Assembly: GCF_014236795.1 (NCBI RefSeq) | Contig: NZ_CP049017.1 | Span: 970,001 to 1,034,000, forward strand | DNA length: 64,000 bases | Origin: Xanthomonas theicola | GTDB taxonomy: Bacteria > Pseudomonadota > Gammaproteobacteria > Xanthomonadales > Xanthomonadaceae | Reading direction: 5' to 3' | Shown here: positions 54,399-63,740 of the stretch, piece by piece | How positions within the stretch are numbered: position 1 is the first letter of the stretch | How the letters are laid out: each line of letters begins with the position of its first letter | Made by a program: the position numbers and the translations under genes | The notes under the pieces: model-generated | What the model was told of the DNA's origin: nothing | What the model saw: only the letters and a program-made list of their open reading frames with translations | Database searches by the model: none

Positions 54399-55562
54399 TC
54401 AGCCCTGACTGGCGGCATTGGCGGTATTGGCGGCCGGCTTGACCGTCACTTTGGCGCCGTCGCTGAGTCCCTGTCTGCCCTCCACCACCACCCGCTCGCC
54501 GGGCTTGAGCCCTTTGCCGACCAGCCAGTGGTCGCCGACTGCGCGCAGCGTGGTGAACTGGCGCTGGCGCACCACATTGTCCATGCCCACCACCCAGGCC
54601 TGCGCGTCGCCGCGCGGGGTACGATCCACCGCCGCTTGCGGCACCAGCAGCGCCTGCTGGCGGATGCCCTGGCCGACGATCGCGCGCACGTACATGCCCG
54701 GCAGCAACTGCGCGTTGGGATTGGGGAAGCGCGCGCGCAGGGTCACGCTGCCGGTGGTCTCCTCGACGTCGATGTCGGCGAACTGCAGCGTGCCCGGCAG
54801 CGGATAGTCGCTGCCGTCGGACAGTTTCAGGCGCACCTCGGCGCTCGCCGGCCGCACCCCGCCGCCGGCGATCGCGCGGCGCAGCGCCAGGAACTGGCTA
54901 CCGGACTGGGTGATGTCCACGTTCATCGGATCCAACTGCTGGATCTTGGCGATCGCGTCGGTCTGGCTGGCGGTGACCAGCGCGCCCGGGGTCACCCGCG
55001 CGCGGCCGATGCGGCCGCTGATCGGCGCCTCCACGGTGGCGAAGCGCAGCCGCGTGCGCGCGGTCTCCAGCGCGGCGCGGTTGGCGTCGCGGCTGGCCAG
55101 CGCCTGCTTGTAGCTGGCCTGGGCGTCGTCCACGTCCTGCTGCGCGGCCAGCCGGGTCTTGCCCAGCTCGCGATAGCGCTCGGCGCGCAGCTGGGCGGCG
55201 GCCAATGCGGCGTCGGCGGTGGTCAGATTGGCCTGCGCCTCGTTGGCCGCGGCCTGGTACAGGGTCGGCTCGATCTGGAACAGCGGCTGCCCGGCGCGCA
55301 CCAGCGCGCCCTCCTCGAACAACCGCTTGCGCAGGATGCCGCCGACCTGCGGGCGCACCTCCGATTCCTCCGACGCGGCGGTGCGCCCGGCCAATTCGAC
55401 GCTCAGCGGCACGCTTTGCGGCTGCAGCGTCAGCACCGCGACGGTCTTGGTCGCCGCCGGCGCCGCATCGCGCTTGCCTCCGCAACCGGCGAGCGCGACA
55501 AGGCAGACGGACAGCAGCAGCGGCAGCGTGCGGCGAAAACGCTGGGCGAAAGGCGCGGGCAT
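54399..55562 (-). CDS. RND efflux membrane-fusion lipoprotein (AcrA type)
   Basis: 387 residues. The lipobox LVALAGCGG (Cys near residue 27) indicates an inner-membrane-anchored lipoprotein. Conserved parts are the lipoyl halves (VRPQVGGILRKRLFEEGALV and VEAPISGRIGRARVTPGALV), the helical hairpin between them, and the barrel with GMYVRAIVGQG. The start at 55562 (MPAPFAQRF) with AGGA upstream is preferred to 55595, which lacks a ribosome site. First gene of the efflux operon. Confidence 0.92.
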   Translation of the reverse strand: MPAPFAQRFRRTLPLLLSVCLVALAGCGGKRDAAPAATKTVAVLTLQPQSVPLSVELAGRTAASEESEVRPQVGGILRKRLFEEGALVRAGQPLFQIEPTLYQAAANEAQANLTTADAALAAAQLRAERYRELGKTRLAAQQDVDDAQASYKQALASRDANRAALETARTRLRFATVEAPISGRIGRARVTPGALVTASQTDAIAKIQQLDPMNVDITQSGSQFLALRRAIAGGGVRPASAEVRLKLSDGSDYPLPGTLQFADIDVEETTGSVTLRARFPNPNAQLLPGMYVRAIVGQGIRQQALLVPQAAVDRTPRGDAQAWVVGMDNVVRQRQFTTLRAVGDHWLVGKGLKPGERVVVEGRQGLSDGAKVTVKPAANTANAASQG

Positions 55563-55624
55563 GCACTTGATCCTGGAGGCGGCGGGGACGATCATTTAAT
55601 TTACTCAAAGACAAATAAATAAGC

Positions 55625-56350
55625 ATGAAGGCTCGCACAACCGCCCGCGCCACGCGGTCTCGCGCCGCCCGGCCGGCACCCGAAGCGCCCGCGTTGGCGC
55701 CGGCCGAGCGCCAACGCGGGCGGCCGCCGCTGGCGCGGCCGCGGTTGCTGCGCGCCGCCCGCGAACTGCTGCTGGAGCGTGGCCTGGAGGTCTCGCTGGA
55801 GCAGATCGCGCTGCATGCCGGGCTCACCCGGCAGAGCCTGTACAACCATTTCTCCAGCAAGGCCGATCTGCTGATGCAGGTCTTCGAGGCGCTGAACGAG
55901 GAACTGCAGGCGCAGTTGGAGAACATCGGCGATGCCGCCTCGCAGGACCTGCCGCGCGTGCTGCTGCAGATCGCGCTGACCGTGCAGTCGCATCTTTACG
56001 CGCCGTCCTCGCTGCGCCTGCACCGCCTGCTGGTGCAGGCCACCGCGCAGATGCCGGAGCTGCTGCAATCGATGCACCAGCGCCGTACCGGGCGCCTGCG
56101 CCAGCGTCTTGGCGACCTGCTGCAGATGCTGCATGCGCGCGGTGCCGTGCGCGTGGCATCCCCGCAGCTCGCCGCCAGCGCCTTCATCGGCGCGGCGATC
56201 GGCCATGCCTATCCGGGCGCGATGCTCAACGGACGCGCGCCGGACCGCGACGCCCAGCACGCGCTGGCGGCGGAAGTGGTGACGAGCTTCCTCGCCGCCT
56301 GGCGCTATCGCACCGCCCGTCGCGCTGACGCCGCGCCCAGGGCGTGGTAA
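55625..56350 (+). CDS. TetR-family repressor of the efflux operon
   Basis: 241 residues. After a 35-residue Ala/Arg/Pro-rich tail, the helix-turn-helix VSLEQIALHAGLTRQSLYNH and FSSKADLLMQVFEAL match TetR/AcrR. The remainder is a helical ligand-binding domain. It is divergent from the adaptor gene with only 62 bp between starts, an AT-rich gap (TTTACTCAAAGACAAATAAA) that must hold both promoters and the operator. Local repression of the pump is the obvious role. Confidence 0.9.
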   Translation: MKARTTARATRSRAARPAPEAPALAPAERQRGRPPLARPRLLRAARELLLERGLEVSLEQIALHAGLTRQSLYNHFSSKADLLMQVFEALNEELQAQLENIGDAASQDLPRVLLQIALTVQSHLYAPSSLRLHRLLVQATAQMPELLQSMHQRRTGRLRQRLGDLLQMLHARGAVRVASPQLAASAFIGAAIGHAYPGAMLNGRAPDRDAQHALAAEVVTSFLAAWRYRTARRADAAPRAW

Positions 56351-56459
56351 CGCGATTGCGGCAGGCACGCCTTGCGCGGGCTGCATGCAGTGCCGGAGCC
56401 CGACACCGCAGAGCAGCCCGGTCGCGGCGATGTGTCGACGACCCTACCGCTTTCGAAGG

Positions 56460-56500
56460 AGGGGCTTCAACCCCAATGCGTTACCGGCAAGGCGTCGGGG
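56460..56500. repeat. REP-like repeat with TTACCG loop, second member
   Basis: AGGGGCTTCAACCCCAATGC and G, then TTACCGGCAA, then GGCGTCGGGG. This corresponds to the repeat at 41129-41180 with a decayed right arm. It lies between the convergent tetR and selO genes. Confidence 0.5.
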
Positions 56501-56527
56501 CCGCCTACTACAGTACGTTGCGCGTCA

Positions 56528-58087
56528 TCAGGAACTGCACGAGAGCATCGAGCAACCGGCGCGCTCGCGCGCCCAGTCCGGGCGCCGCGCGGCGAACGCC
56601 TCGCGTCCCGGCTGCTCGTCGTAGGGCCGCCGCATCACCTCCAGCACCTCGGCGATGCCGCCGGCGTCGCCCTGCTCGGCGCGGTCGATCGCCTGCTGCG
56701 CCAGATAGTTGCGCAGCACATAGCAGGGGTTGGCCGCGCGCATCTTCGCCATGCGCACGGGCGCCGGCAGTGGATCGGCAGCTAGCCGCTGCGCATAGCG
56801 CGCCAGCCAGGCCTCGAACGCCGGCGCCTGCGCGGCCAGCTTGGCAGGGTCGTAGAACGCAGCGGCCAAGTCCGCCCGCGCCGGTGCCTGCGGCGGCAGC
56901 GCGATCAGGCCGCGGAACCACAAGGTCATGTCCACCTCACCCTGCTGCAGCAACTGCAGCAGGTCCTGCATCAGCGCCAGGTCGGCCTCGCCGCAGTCGG
57001 CCAGGCCGAGCTTGGCGGCGGCGGTGTCGCGTTCGGCCTGCGCGTAGCTCTCGCGGTAGCGGGTGAGCCCGGCCTGCAGCGGCGCGGTGTCGGCGAACAG
57101 CGGTGCCAGTGCCTGCGCCAGCCGTGCGAGGTTCCAATAGGCGATCTGCGGCTGGGTGCCGAAGCGGTAGCGGCGGCCTTGCGCGTCGGTGGTGTTCGGC
57201 GTCCAGTCCGGGTCGTAGTCGTCGACCCAGCCGTACGGGCCGTAGTCCAGGGTCAGTCCCAGGATCGACATGTTGTCGGTGTTCATCACCCCGTGCACGA
57301 AGCCGACCCGCATCCAGTGCGCAACCATCGTCGCGGTGCGCGCACAGACCTCGCCGAACCAGTCGGCATAGCGCATGGCGCCGCGCGTGTGCAGTTCGGG
57401 AAAGTCGCGGTCGATCACGAAGTCGGCCAGCGCCTGCAGCAAGGCCCGGTCGCCGCGCGCGGCAGGCAGCTCGAAACTGCCGAAACGCACGAACGACGGC
57501 GCCACCCGGCACACCACCGCGCCCTGCTCGGCGCGCGGATGACCGTCGTAGAACATGTCGCGCACCACGCGCTCGCCGGTGGCAACCAGGCTCAGCGCGC
57601 GCGTGGTCGGCACGCCGAGATGGTGCATCGCCTCGCTGCACAGGAATTCGCGGATCGACGAGCGCAGCACCGCACGCCCGTCGGCGCCCCGCGAGTACGG
57701 CGTGCGCCCGGCGCCCTTGAGCTGCAGTTCCCAGCGCCGTCCATCCGTGCCCAGCGCCTCGCCCAGCGCGATCGCGCGGCCATCGCCGAGCTGCCCGGCC
57801 CAGTGCCCGAATTGGTGCCCGCCATAGTTGGTCGCGTAGGCGTGCATGCCCAGGTAGCGCGCGTTGCCTGCGAAGACGTCGGCGAACTGCGGCGCCAGCA
57901 CGTCCTGCCGGGACAGGCCGAGCAAGGCCGCGACCTCGCGCGAGTAGGCCAACAGCTGCGGCGCGGCCACCGGGGTCGGCTCGACCTCCGACCACAATGC
58001 GCCCTGCACCTCGCGCAGGCGCAGGCCGCGCTCGGGATCGCCGGGCAGCTCGGCGGTGAAACGGTTGTCGAAGCGCAATGGGCTCAT
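56528..58087 (-). CDS. selO: Protein adenylyltransferase SelO
   Basis: 519 residues. The pseudokinase-like fold includes [39 protein letters not shown] and [19 protein letters not shown] (inverted metal and nucleotide sites). It ends CSMLSCSS, where eukaryotic SelO has selenocysteine; bacteria have Cys. SelO AMPylates Ser/Thr/Tyr on metabolic and redox proteins. The start [10 protein letters not shown] at 58087 is taken in preference to a 13-residue upstream extension. Confidence 0.95.
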   Translation of the reverse strand: MSPLRFDNRFTAELPGDPERGLRLREVQGALWSEVEPTPVAAPQLLAYSREVAALLGLSRQDVLAPQFADVFAGNARYLGMHAYATNYGGHQFGHWAGQLGDGRAIALGEALGTDGRRWELQLKGAGRTPYSRGADGRAVLRSSIREFLCSEAMHHLGVPTTRALSLVATGERVVRDMFYDGHPRAEQGAVVCRVAPSFVRFGSFELPAARGDRALLQALADFVIDRDFPELHTRGAMRYADWFGEVCARTATMVAHWMRVGFVHGVMNTDNMSILGLTLDYGPYGWVDDYDPDWTPNTTDAQGRRYRFGTQPQIAYWNLARLAQALAPLFADTAPLQAGLTRYRESYAQAERDTAAAKLGLADCGEADLALMQDLLQLLQQGEVDMTLWFRGLIALPPQAPARADLAAAFYDPAKLAAQAPAFEAWLARYAQRLAADPLPAPVRMAKMRAANPCYVLRNYLAQQAIDRAEQGDAGGIAEVLEVMRRPYDEQPGREAFAARRPDWARERAGCSMLSCSS

Positions 58088-58337
58088 GCGTGCCAGATTA
58101 GCAGCTGCTGAACTACCAACATCCAAGTACTGCCGACCGGAGTGTTATCGATTCCTGCGGCCATTGACGGTCGGACAAGCGGGCCTGAAAAGGTCCCTTT
58201 GCTCTCGGTTATGCGGCATACAGGGGGCTGGATGCCCCGATCCATGCCCTTGCTCCAATCGGCAGGCACACCTGGCCTAGCGTGCGCAGGCAATGATCCA
58301 TCGGTTTGTGCACAGGTCATGCGGTTAATGTAGCGGC

Positions 58338-58556
58338 CTAGGCGTGATCAGGTGTCGTCATCTTCAGTGCCTGGTGGGGCCGTTGCCGGTTGCAGAAGCC
58401 GATCCAGTCGCCGATCACGCGTAGGGCATGGGCCTGGCTCTCGAATCGGTGGCGATGTGCGCATCGTTCCTTCAACGTGCGGATCACCCGCTCCACCCTC
58501 CCGTTCTGCTGCGGGCAATGCGCGGTGATGAACTGAACCACCCCGACTTTCTTGAA
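58338..58556 (-). pseudogene. C-terminal fragment of an IS3-type transposase
   Basis: The minus strand reads VGVVQFITAHCPQQNGRVER, VIRTLKERCAHRHRFESQAH, and WIGFCNRQRPHQALKMTTPD, the end of a DDE integrase (the catalytic Glu is in the RVERVIRTLKE block). It is fused in frame to the tail of a different IS3 OrfB at about 58557, so it is an older insertion invaded or recombined with another. Confidence 0.7.
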
Positions 58557-59554
58557 GACCGTTTGGTTTGAGTCAGGCCGCCTTGGCCTGACCGGCTTGC
58601 TGCCGAGGGTAAGCGCTTGGGCTTCCGCTGGCCGGGCGTGCCCGATCGGCCCCAGCCGTGGTTTGTGGTTGAACCCGTGCACCCAGTCCAGCGTGGCCAG
58701 TTCCACCTGTTCGCGCTTGCGCCACGATCGGCGGTGGATCCCCTCGGCCTTGTACAGGCCATCGATCGTCTCGGCCAGCGCGGTGTGCCCCAAGGGCAGG
58801 CTTCGCGCTCATAGCAATCGCCCACGCGGCCCACCGACGGCTCGATCCGCCTCGGTCGGCCGCTCGCTGTCGCGGATGCTCACAGACTGCGAACCGCGGT
58901 CGCAGGGGTGGATCAGTACGCCCTCCCGCTGCCGCGCGTGCAGCGCCTGTTCCAGGGCGTCGAGCGCGAGGTCCGTGGTCATCGAGCCCGACGCCTGCCA
59001 GCCCACGATCCGCCGCGCGGACACGTCGAGCGCCAATGCCACGGACACCCTGCCCTGCCACGTCGAGACGTCGGTGAAGTCGCTGACCCACAGCGCGGTC
59101 GGCCTGGAACTGCCGGTTCCCCCGGTCCAGCGGACACGGCGGCGCCTTGTCGCTGTGCCTGGTCTTCACTGGCTTGCCACCGACCACGCCACGCAGGCCC
59201 AGCCGGCGCATCCGCCGCGCCACCGTGCACCGCGCCACCTGCCGGCCTTCCCGCAGCAACTGCTTGCACACCTTGCGCACACCGTCGACCTGGCGGTTCT
59301 GGTCCCGGACACGCCGGATCTGCGCCTCCAGCGCCCGGTCGCGCCACCAGCGATCCGGGCGAGCGCCGGGATCGGCCACCCAATCTTCCCGGCAATCGAC
59401 GCGAGCGCCGCCCACGGCGAACTGTGCTCGCCTTGATGCTCCAGCACCATCCCAACTGCCCGCTCCCGCACATCCGGGCAATACGTCACTGCCTGCTTGC
59501 TCATGACGCCATCCTCTCAACAGTTGGAGCCTCCTGGAATCCCGCGGCGGTTCA
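58557..59554 (-). pseudogene. IS3-family element lacking its right end, multiple frameshifts
   Basis: On the minus strand the left tip TGAACCGCCGCGGGATTCC lies at 59554-59536. OrfA begins [20 protein letters not shown] at 59504 and [20 protein letters not shown] follows. OrfB is scattered over frames: RRIVGWQASGSMTTDLALDA, LIHPCDRGSQSVS, and TIDGLYKAEGIHRRSW with VHGFNHKPRLGPIGH, ending DSNQTV. The expected right tip is absent. The tip's first three bases double as the stop codon of efpL. Confidence 0.75.
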
Positions 59555-60118
59555 GTCCGCACGCCCGGCGAATTCCCCGGTCGTGGTGTTGACCAGCACG
59601 CGCTCGCCGTTGCCGATGTACTCCGGCACCATGATCTCCAGACCGGTGCTGAGCTTGGCCGGCTTCGGCCGCTTGGTCGCGGTGCCGCCCTTCAGCTCCG
59701 GCGGCGTCTCGATCACCTCCAAGGCCACGCTCTGCGGCAACTGCACCGCCACTGGCTGGTCGTCGATGACCTGCACGTAGATGCCAGTCAGGCCCTCGGT
59801 GATGTAGCCGGCGGCGGCGCCGATCACGTCGACATCCAACGTGTACGGGGTGTAGTCCTCGTCGTCGAGGAACACGAACGCCTCGCCGTCCTTGTACGAG
59901 AAGGTGGCCTGGCGCCGCATCAGCTCGACCTCGCGCAGGTCGTCGTCGCCGTCGAAGCTGGCGTCGAGCTTGTTGTCGCCCGGCACGCCGTACATCACGA
60001 AGCGGAAGCGCACGTTGCCGCCGCGGCCCTGCGGCGAACTGCGCTCGATGTCGCGGATCTGGTACACGCCGTTGTTGTACTCGACGACGTTGCCTTTCTT
60101 GATTTCGTTGGCTTTCAT
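59552..60118 (-). CDS. efpL: EF-P-like elongation factor EfpL (YeiP)
   Basis: 188 residues in three OB-like domains. It starts [20 protein letters not shown]. The loop [15 protein letters not shown] is the EfpL/YeiP signature that separates it from EF-P. EfpL relieves ribosome stalling at proline-containing motifs. The final TGA (59554-59552) is the outer tip of an IS3 element, so the natural C-terminus may have been trimmed or exactly preserved. Length is close to the usual ~190. Confidence 0.92.
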   Translation of the reverse strand: MKANEIKKGNVVEYNNGVYQIRDIERSSPQGRGGNVRFRFVMYGVPGDNKLDASFDGDDDLREVELMRRQATFSYKDGEAFVFLDDEDYTPYTLDVDVIGAAAGYITEGLTGIYVQVIDDQPVAVQLPQSVALEVIETPPELKGGTATKRPKPAKLSTGLEIMVPEYIGNGERVLVNTTTGEFAGRAD

Positions 60119-60120
60119 GG

Positions 60121-60227
60121 GTTGCGGGCCGGGATCGGGGAGTCGGGATGGGAGATTGGAAAGAGCAGGGCAGGGACGACGGGGCGGGGCGTTTGCCAAT
60201 CCCCGATTCCCAATCCCGAATCCCGGC
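60121..60227. repeat. Dispersed inverted repeat between efpL and SDR genes
   Basis: GCCGGGATCGGGGAGTCGGG (60127 on) faces CCAATCCCCGATTCCCAATC then CCGAATCCCGGC at the other end. It is the third member of the family at 4511 and 48490. It separates two minus-strand genes and may act as a terminator or an RNA-processing site. Confidence 0.6.
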
Positions 60228-60997
60228 TACTTGGGCGCCAGGCGTACCGCGCCGTCGAGGCGGACGACCTCGCCGTTGAGATAGCGGTTGCGCAGCAGGA
60301 ACATCACCGTGTCGGCGAATTCCTCCGGGCGGCCGAGCCGTGGCGGGAACGGGATCGAGGCGGCCAGCGACTGCTGCATTGCCTCGGGCATGCCGTCCAC
60401 CATCGGGGTCCAGAAGATGCCCGGGGCGATGGTGTTGACGCGGATGCCGAAGCGCGCCAGTTCGCGCGCCATCGGCAAGGTCATCGCCACCACGCCGCCC
60501 TTTGAGGCGGCGTACGCGGCCTGGCCGATCTGGCCTTCGTAGGCGGCGACGCTGGCGGTGTTGACGATCGCGCCGCGCTCGCCGTCCTCGCCCGGCGCGT
60601 TGTGCTGCATCAGGTCGGCGGCGGCCTTGGCGAGGTTGAAGCTGCCGACCAGGTTGACCATCACCGTGCCCTGGAACGTGGCTAGCGCCATCGGCGCGTC
60701 CTTGCCGAGCACGCGGCCGGCGCCAAGGACGCCGGCGCAGTTGATCGCGGCGTTGAGCCCGCCGAGGAAGGCGCGCGCGGCGCCGAGCTGCGACGCTACC
60801 TGCGCCTCGTCGCCGACGTCGGTGCGGAGGTAGCACGCCTGCGCCGCGCCGAGCGCGGCGACCGCCGCCGCACCCTTGGCGTCGTTGAGATCGAATAGCG
60901 CGACCCGGCCGCCGTCGGCGACGAGGCGCTGCGCCACCGCCAGGCCGAGGCCGGAAACGCCGCCGCTGATCACTGCACGGATATCGGCAGACTGCAT
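60227..60997 (-). CDS. Short-chain dehydrogenase (3-hydroxyacyl-CoA dehydrogenase type II-like)
   Basis: 256 residues. The NAD-binding motif is SGGVSGLGLAVAQRLV with DLND after strand 2, which favours NAD over NADP. NCAGVLGAG, the catalytic Ser in IVNTASVAAYEG and Tyr/Lys in YAASKGG are present. The overall pattern (GDAxLMxxNxxxxDGERG) resembles HSD17B10-type 3-hydroxyacyl-CoA dehydrogenases of branched-chain and fatty-acid breakdown, fitting the HMG-CoA lyase gene further upstream. Confidence 0.88.
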   Translation of the reverse strand: MQSADIRAVISGGVSGLGLAVAQRLVADGGRVALFDLNDAKGAAAVAALGAAQACYLRTDVGDEAQVASQLGAARAFLGGLNAAINCAGVLGAGRVLGKDAPMALATFQGTVMVNLVGSFNLAKAAADLMQHNAPGEDGERGAIVNTASVAAYEGQIGQAAYAASKGGVVAMTLPMARELARFGIRVNTIAPGIFWTPMVDGMPEAMQQSLAASIPFPPRLGRPEEFADTVMFLLRNRYLNGEVVRLDGAVRLAPK

Positions 60998-61187
60998 GGA
61001 TGCTCCCTCCCGGCAAAGCGCGCATCTTAGCCGACTCGCCGGGCCGGTCGCTGGTCGCCGGAGGCAACGCGCGGGGCGGCCGTGCTCGCCCGCGTTGCGG
61101 AGTTCCGGCGCCGCGCGCCCCGGCTTCGGGCGCGCCGCCGCCACAGCCGTCGGCTGCCGCTTCCGCGGGGCAGGGCATGTGCCGCGC

Positions 61188-63740
61188 TCAGTTCAGCCGG
61201 CGCGCGAACTCGTCCGCCGACAGGCCCGGCGCGAACAGGAAGCCCTGGCCGACCGGCACGCCCATGCGCAGCAGGAACTGGCGCTGGTTCTCCGATTCCA
61301 CGCCTTCGGCGACCAAGCCCAGACCCAGGCTGCGGGCGATGCCGCAGACCGCCTCGCACACCGCCACGTCCGAGCGGCTGCCCGGCACGCCCTCGACGAA
61401 CAGCTGGCTCAGCTTGAGCCCATGGATCGGCAGCCGGCGCAGATAGTTCAGCGCGCTGTAGCCTTCGCCGAAGTCGTCGATGGTCAGCAGCACGCCCATC
61501 TGGCGCAGTTCGGCGAAGGTGCGCAGTGTGGCCGGCGCGTCCTCGATCAGCACGCGCTCGGTGAACTCCAGTTCCAGGGCGGTACCGGGCAGGCCGTAGC
61601 GCTGCAGCGCCTCGCGCACGTTCTGCGCCAGGTCCTCGCCGACGAACTGCCGGTAGGACACGTTGATCGCCACGCGCACGATGCCCAGGCCGTGCGCGTG
61701 CCAGTCGCGGATCTGGCGGCAGGCTTCGTGCAACACCCAGTTGCCGATGCGCACGATGTCGCCGGTGTTCTCGGCATGGCCGATGAACAGGTCCGGCCGC
61801 AGTTCGCCCAGTTGGTGGTTCTGCCAGCGGATCAGCGCTTCGGCGGCGACCACCCGGCCCAGCCGCAGGTCCACCTGCGGCTGGTAGACCAGGCGGAATT
61901 CGTTCTGGTCCACCGCGCGACGCAACTGGGTTTCGATCTGCAGCCGGTCCTGCTGGTGCTGCGCCAGGTTTGGGGTGAACAACTGCCAGCCATTGCGCGC
62001 GCGCCGCTTGCAGTCGTACATCGCCACGTCCGCGTTCTGGATCAGCTGTTGCGGGCGGTGGCCGTCCTGTGGCGCGCGGGCGATGCCGATGCTGGCGGTC
62101 ACCGAGAATTCGTCGCTGCCGAAGCGGAATGGTTCGGCGAATGCGGCGGTGATCGCCGTGGCCAGCCGCTGCGCCTGTTCGGGCACGTCGCGGGTGTCGC
62201 AGACCACCAAAAATTCATCGCCGCCGAAGCGCGCGAGCAGGCCCGCGCCGCCGATCGCCGCGGCGATGCGCTGGGTGGCTTCGACCAGCAGCGCGTCGCC
62301 GGCGTTGTGGCCGAGCACGTCGTTGACGGTCTTGAACCGGTCCAGGTCGATGTACAGCACCGCCACCGCGGCGTCGGCCGCCGTGGCCAGGCGCGCATCC
62401 AGCTCGGCAAGCACCGCGTCGCGGTTCATGATTCCGGTCAACGGATCGGTGCGCGCCTGCATGCGCAGCCTCTCCTCGGCCTGCTTGCGCTCGCTGACGT
62501 CCTGCACGGTGCCGGCGATGCGCGAGGCGGACAGGTCGCCCGGCTCGACCTCGCCGATCATCCGCACCCAGAACGCATGCCCGTCGCCGCGTTGGCCTTG
62601 CAGCTCCAGCGCGAACCCGATCCCGCGCTCGACCGCCGCCGACAGCGCCGCTTGCAACCGGTGCTGGTCCGGCCCGCGCAGGCTGGCCAGCAACGCGGCC
62701 ATGCTCTGCGGCGGCGCATGCCGGCCGAGGATGCGCCGGGTCTCCTCGGTCAGGTGCAGGCGTTGCCGGCCGCGATCCCATTCCCAGCCGCCGATGCGCG
62801 CCAGCGACTGCGCGCGCTCGAACAGCGCATGGTCGCGCTTGCGTTCGGTGATGTCGCTGAACAGGCTGAACACATGGTCGGGCTCGGCGCAGCCGGCGCC
62901 GAACACCGGCACGCTGGTCGCCGAGATCCACAGCATGCGCGCGCGCGGCCGGTGGTACAGGCCGATGGTGGTGCTGGGGATGGTCTGGCCGCTGCGCAAC
63001 GCGCGCACCACCGGCCAGGCGTCCTGCGCCAGACGCTGGCCGTGCTGGTCCACGATGATCCAGTCCTCGGCCCGCAGCAATGCGTTCAGCGGCTCGCCCG
63101 CGCCGAGGCCGAGGATGCGCTGCGCGGCCGGGTTGGAGGACACGATGCCGCCCTGCCGGTCGAACAGCAGCACGCCCTTGTCGATCGATTCCAGCAGCAG
63201 CCGGTAGCGCGACTCGGCCTGCCAGCGGCGGCTGAGATCGCGCGTCACCGCCACGATGCAGCGCTGGCCGCGGTATTCGAACCCGGCCGAGTGCACTTCC
63301 ACCGGGAAGCGGCTGCCGTCGCCGCGCATGTTGGTCGCTTCGACGACGCAGGTCTGGCCGCGGTCGAGGTGGTCCCAGACCGGCTCCAGGTGGTGCGGCG
63401 GCAGGTCCGGATTCAAGGCCTCGATCGGCTGGCCGACGATCTCCTCGCGCGGCCGCTGGTAGGCCAGCACACCGGCGCGGTTGAGGTCGAGCACGATGCC
63501 GCGCTCGCTGAGCACGCTGACCGGATCGGGCACCGCGTCGAACAGCGCGGCATAGCGCAGCTGCGCCAGGTCGCGTTCGGCCAGCGTCGCGCGCAGCGCC
63601 TGGCGCGTGCGCTCGAGCAGGTCGCGGTGGTCGGCGCCGGCGGTCAGCGCCTGCGCCTCCAGTTCGGCCAGTAGCGCGTCGACCGCGCCGGCATCCGGCG
63701 CCGGTTCGCCCGCTGCGGTGGCCGCGCCGCTGCCGTTCAT
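61188..63740 (-). CDS. PAS-GGDEF-EAL c-di-GMP protein
   Basis: 850 residues, soluble. An N-terminal helical stretch and three PAS-like units (about 60-170, 175-300, 310-420) precede GGDEF with intact RFGGDEFLVV (about residue 506). The EAL domain has AAEALIRW (about 633), LEFTERVLI, IDDFGEGYSA, KLSQLFVEG and AEGVES. Catalytic residues of both domains seem complete. The ATG overlaps the stop of the upstream HMG-CoA lyase gene by 4 bp, an unexpected coupling of leucine catabolism with second-messenger turnover. Confidence 0.9.
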   Translation of the reverse strand: MNGSGAATAAGEPAPDAGAVDALLAELEAQALTAGADHRDLLERTRQALRATLAERDLAQLRYAALFDAVPDPVSVLSERGIVLDLNRAGVLAYQRPREEIVGQPIEALNPDLPPHHLEPVWDHLDRGQTCVVEATNMRGDGSRFPVEVHSAGFEYRGQRCIVAVTRDLSRRWQAESRYRLLLESIDKGVLLFDRQGGIVSSNPAAQRILGLGAGEPLNALLRAEDWIIVDQHGQRLAQDAWPVVRALRSGQTIPSTTIGLYHRPRARMLWISATSVPVFGAGCAEPDHVFSLFSDITERKRDHALFERAQSLARIGGWEWDRGRQRLHLTEETRRILGRHAPPQSMAALLASLRGPDQHRLQAALSAAVERGIGFALELQGQRGDGHAFWVRMIGEVEPGDLSASRIAGTVQDVSERKQAEERLRMQARTDPLTGIMNRDAVLAELDARLATAADAAVAVLYIDLDRFKTVNDVLGHNAGDALLVEATQRIAAAIGGAGLLARFGGDEFLVVCDTRDVPEQAQRLATAITAAFAEPFRFGSDEFSVTASIGIARAPQDGHRPQQLIQNADVAMYDCKRRARNGWQLFTPNLAQHQQDRLQIETQLRRAVDQNEFRLVYQPQVDLRLGRVVAAEALIRWQNHQLGELRPDLFIGHAENTGDIVRIGNWVLHEACRQIRDWHAHGLGIVRVAINVSYRQFVGEDLAQNVREALQRYGLPGTALELEFTERVLIEDAPATLRTFAELRQMGVLLTIDDFGEGYSALNYLRRLPIHGLKLSQLFVEGVPGSRSDVAVCEAVCGIARSLGLGLVAEGVESENQRQFLLRMGVPVGQGFLFAPGLSADEFARRLN

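Noticed and set aside
51159-55622. Plus-strand open frame of about 1490 codons opposite the RND genes
   Set aside because: Composition is His/Gln/Arg/Ala shadow; the minus strand encodes a full-length AcrB-type permease and an AcrA-type adaptor.
58088-58337. Possible small gene between selO and the IS3 remnant
   Set aside because: Only short frames without ribosome sites or recognisable composition; left as non-coding.
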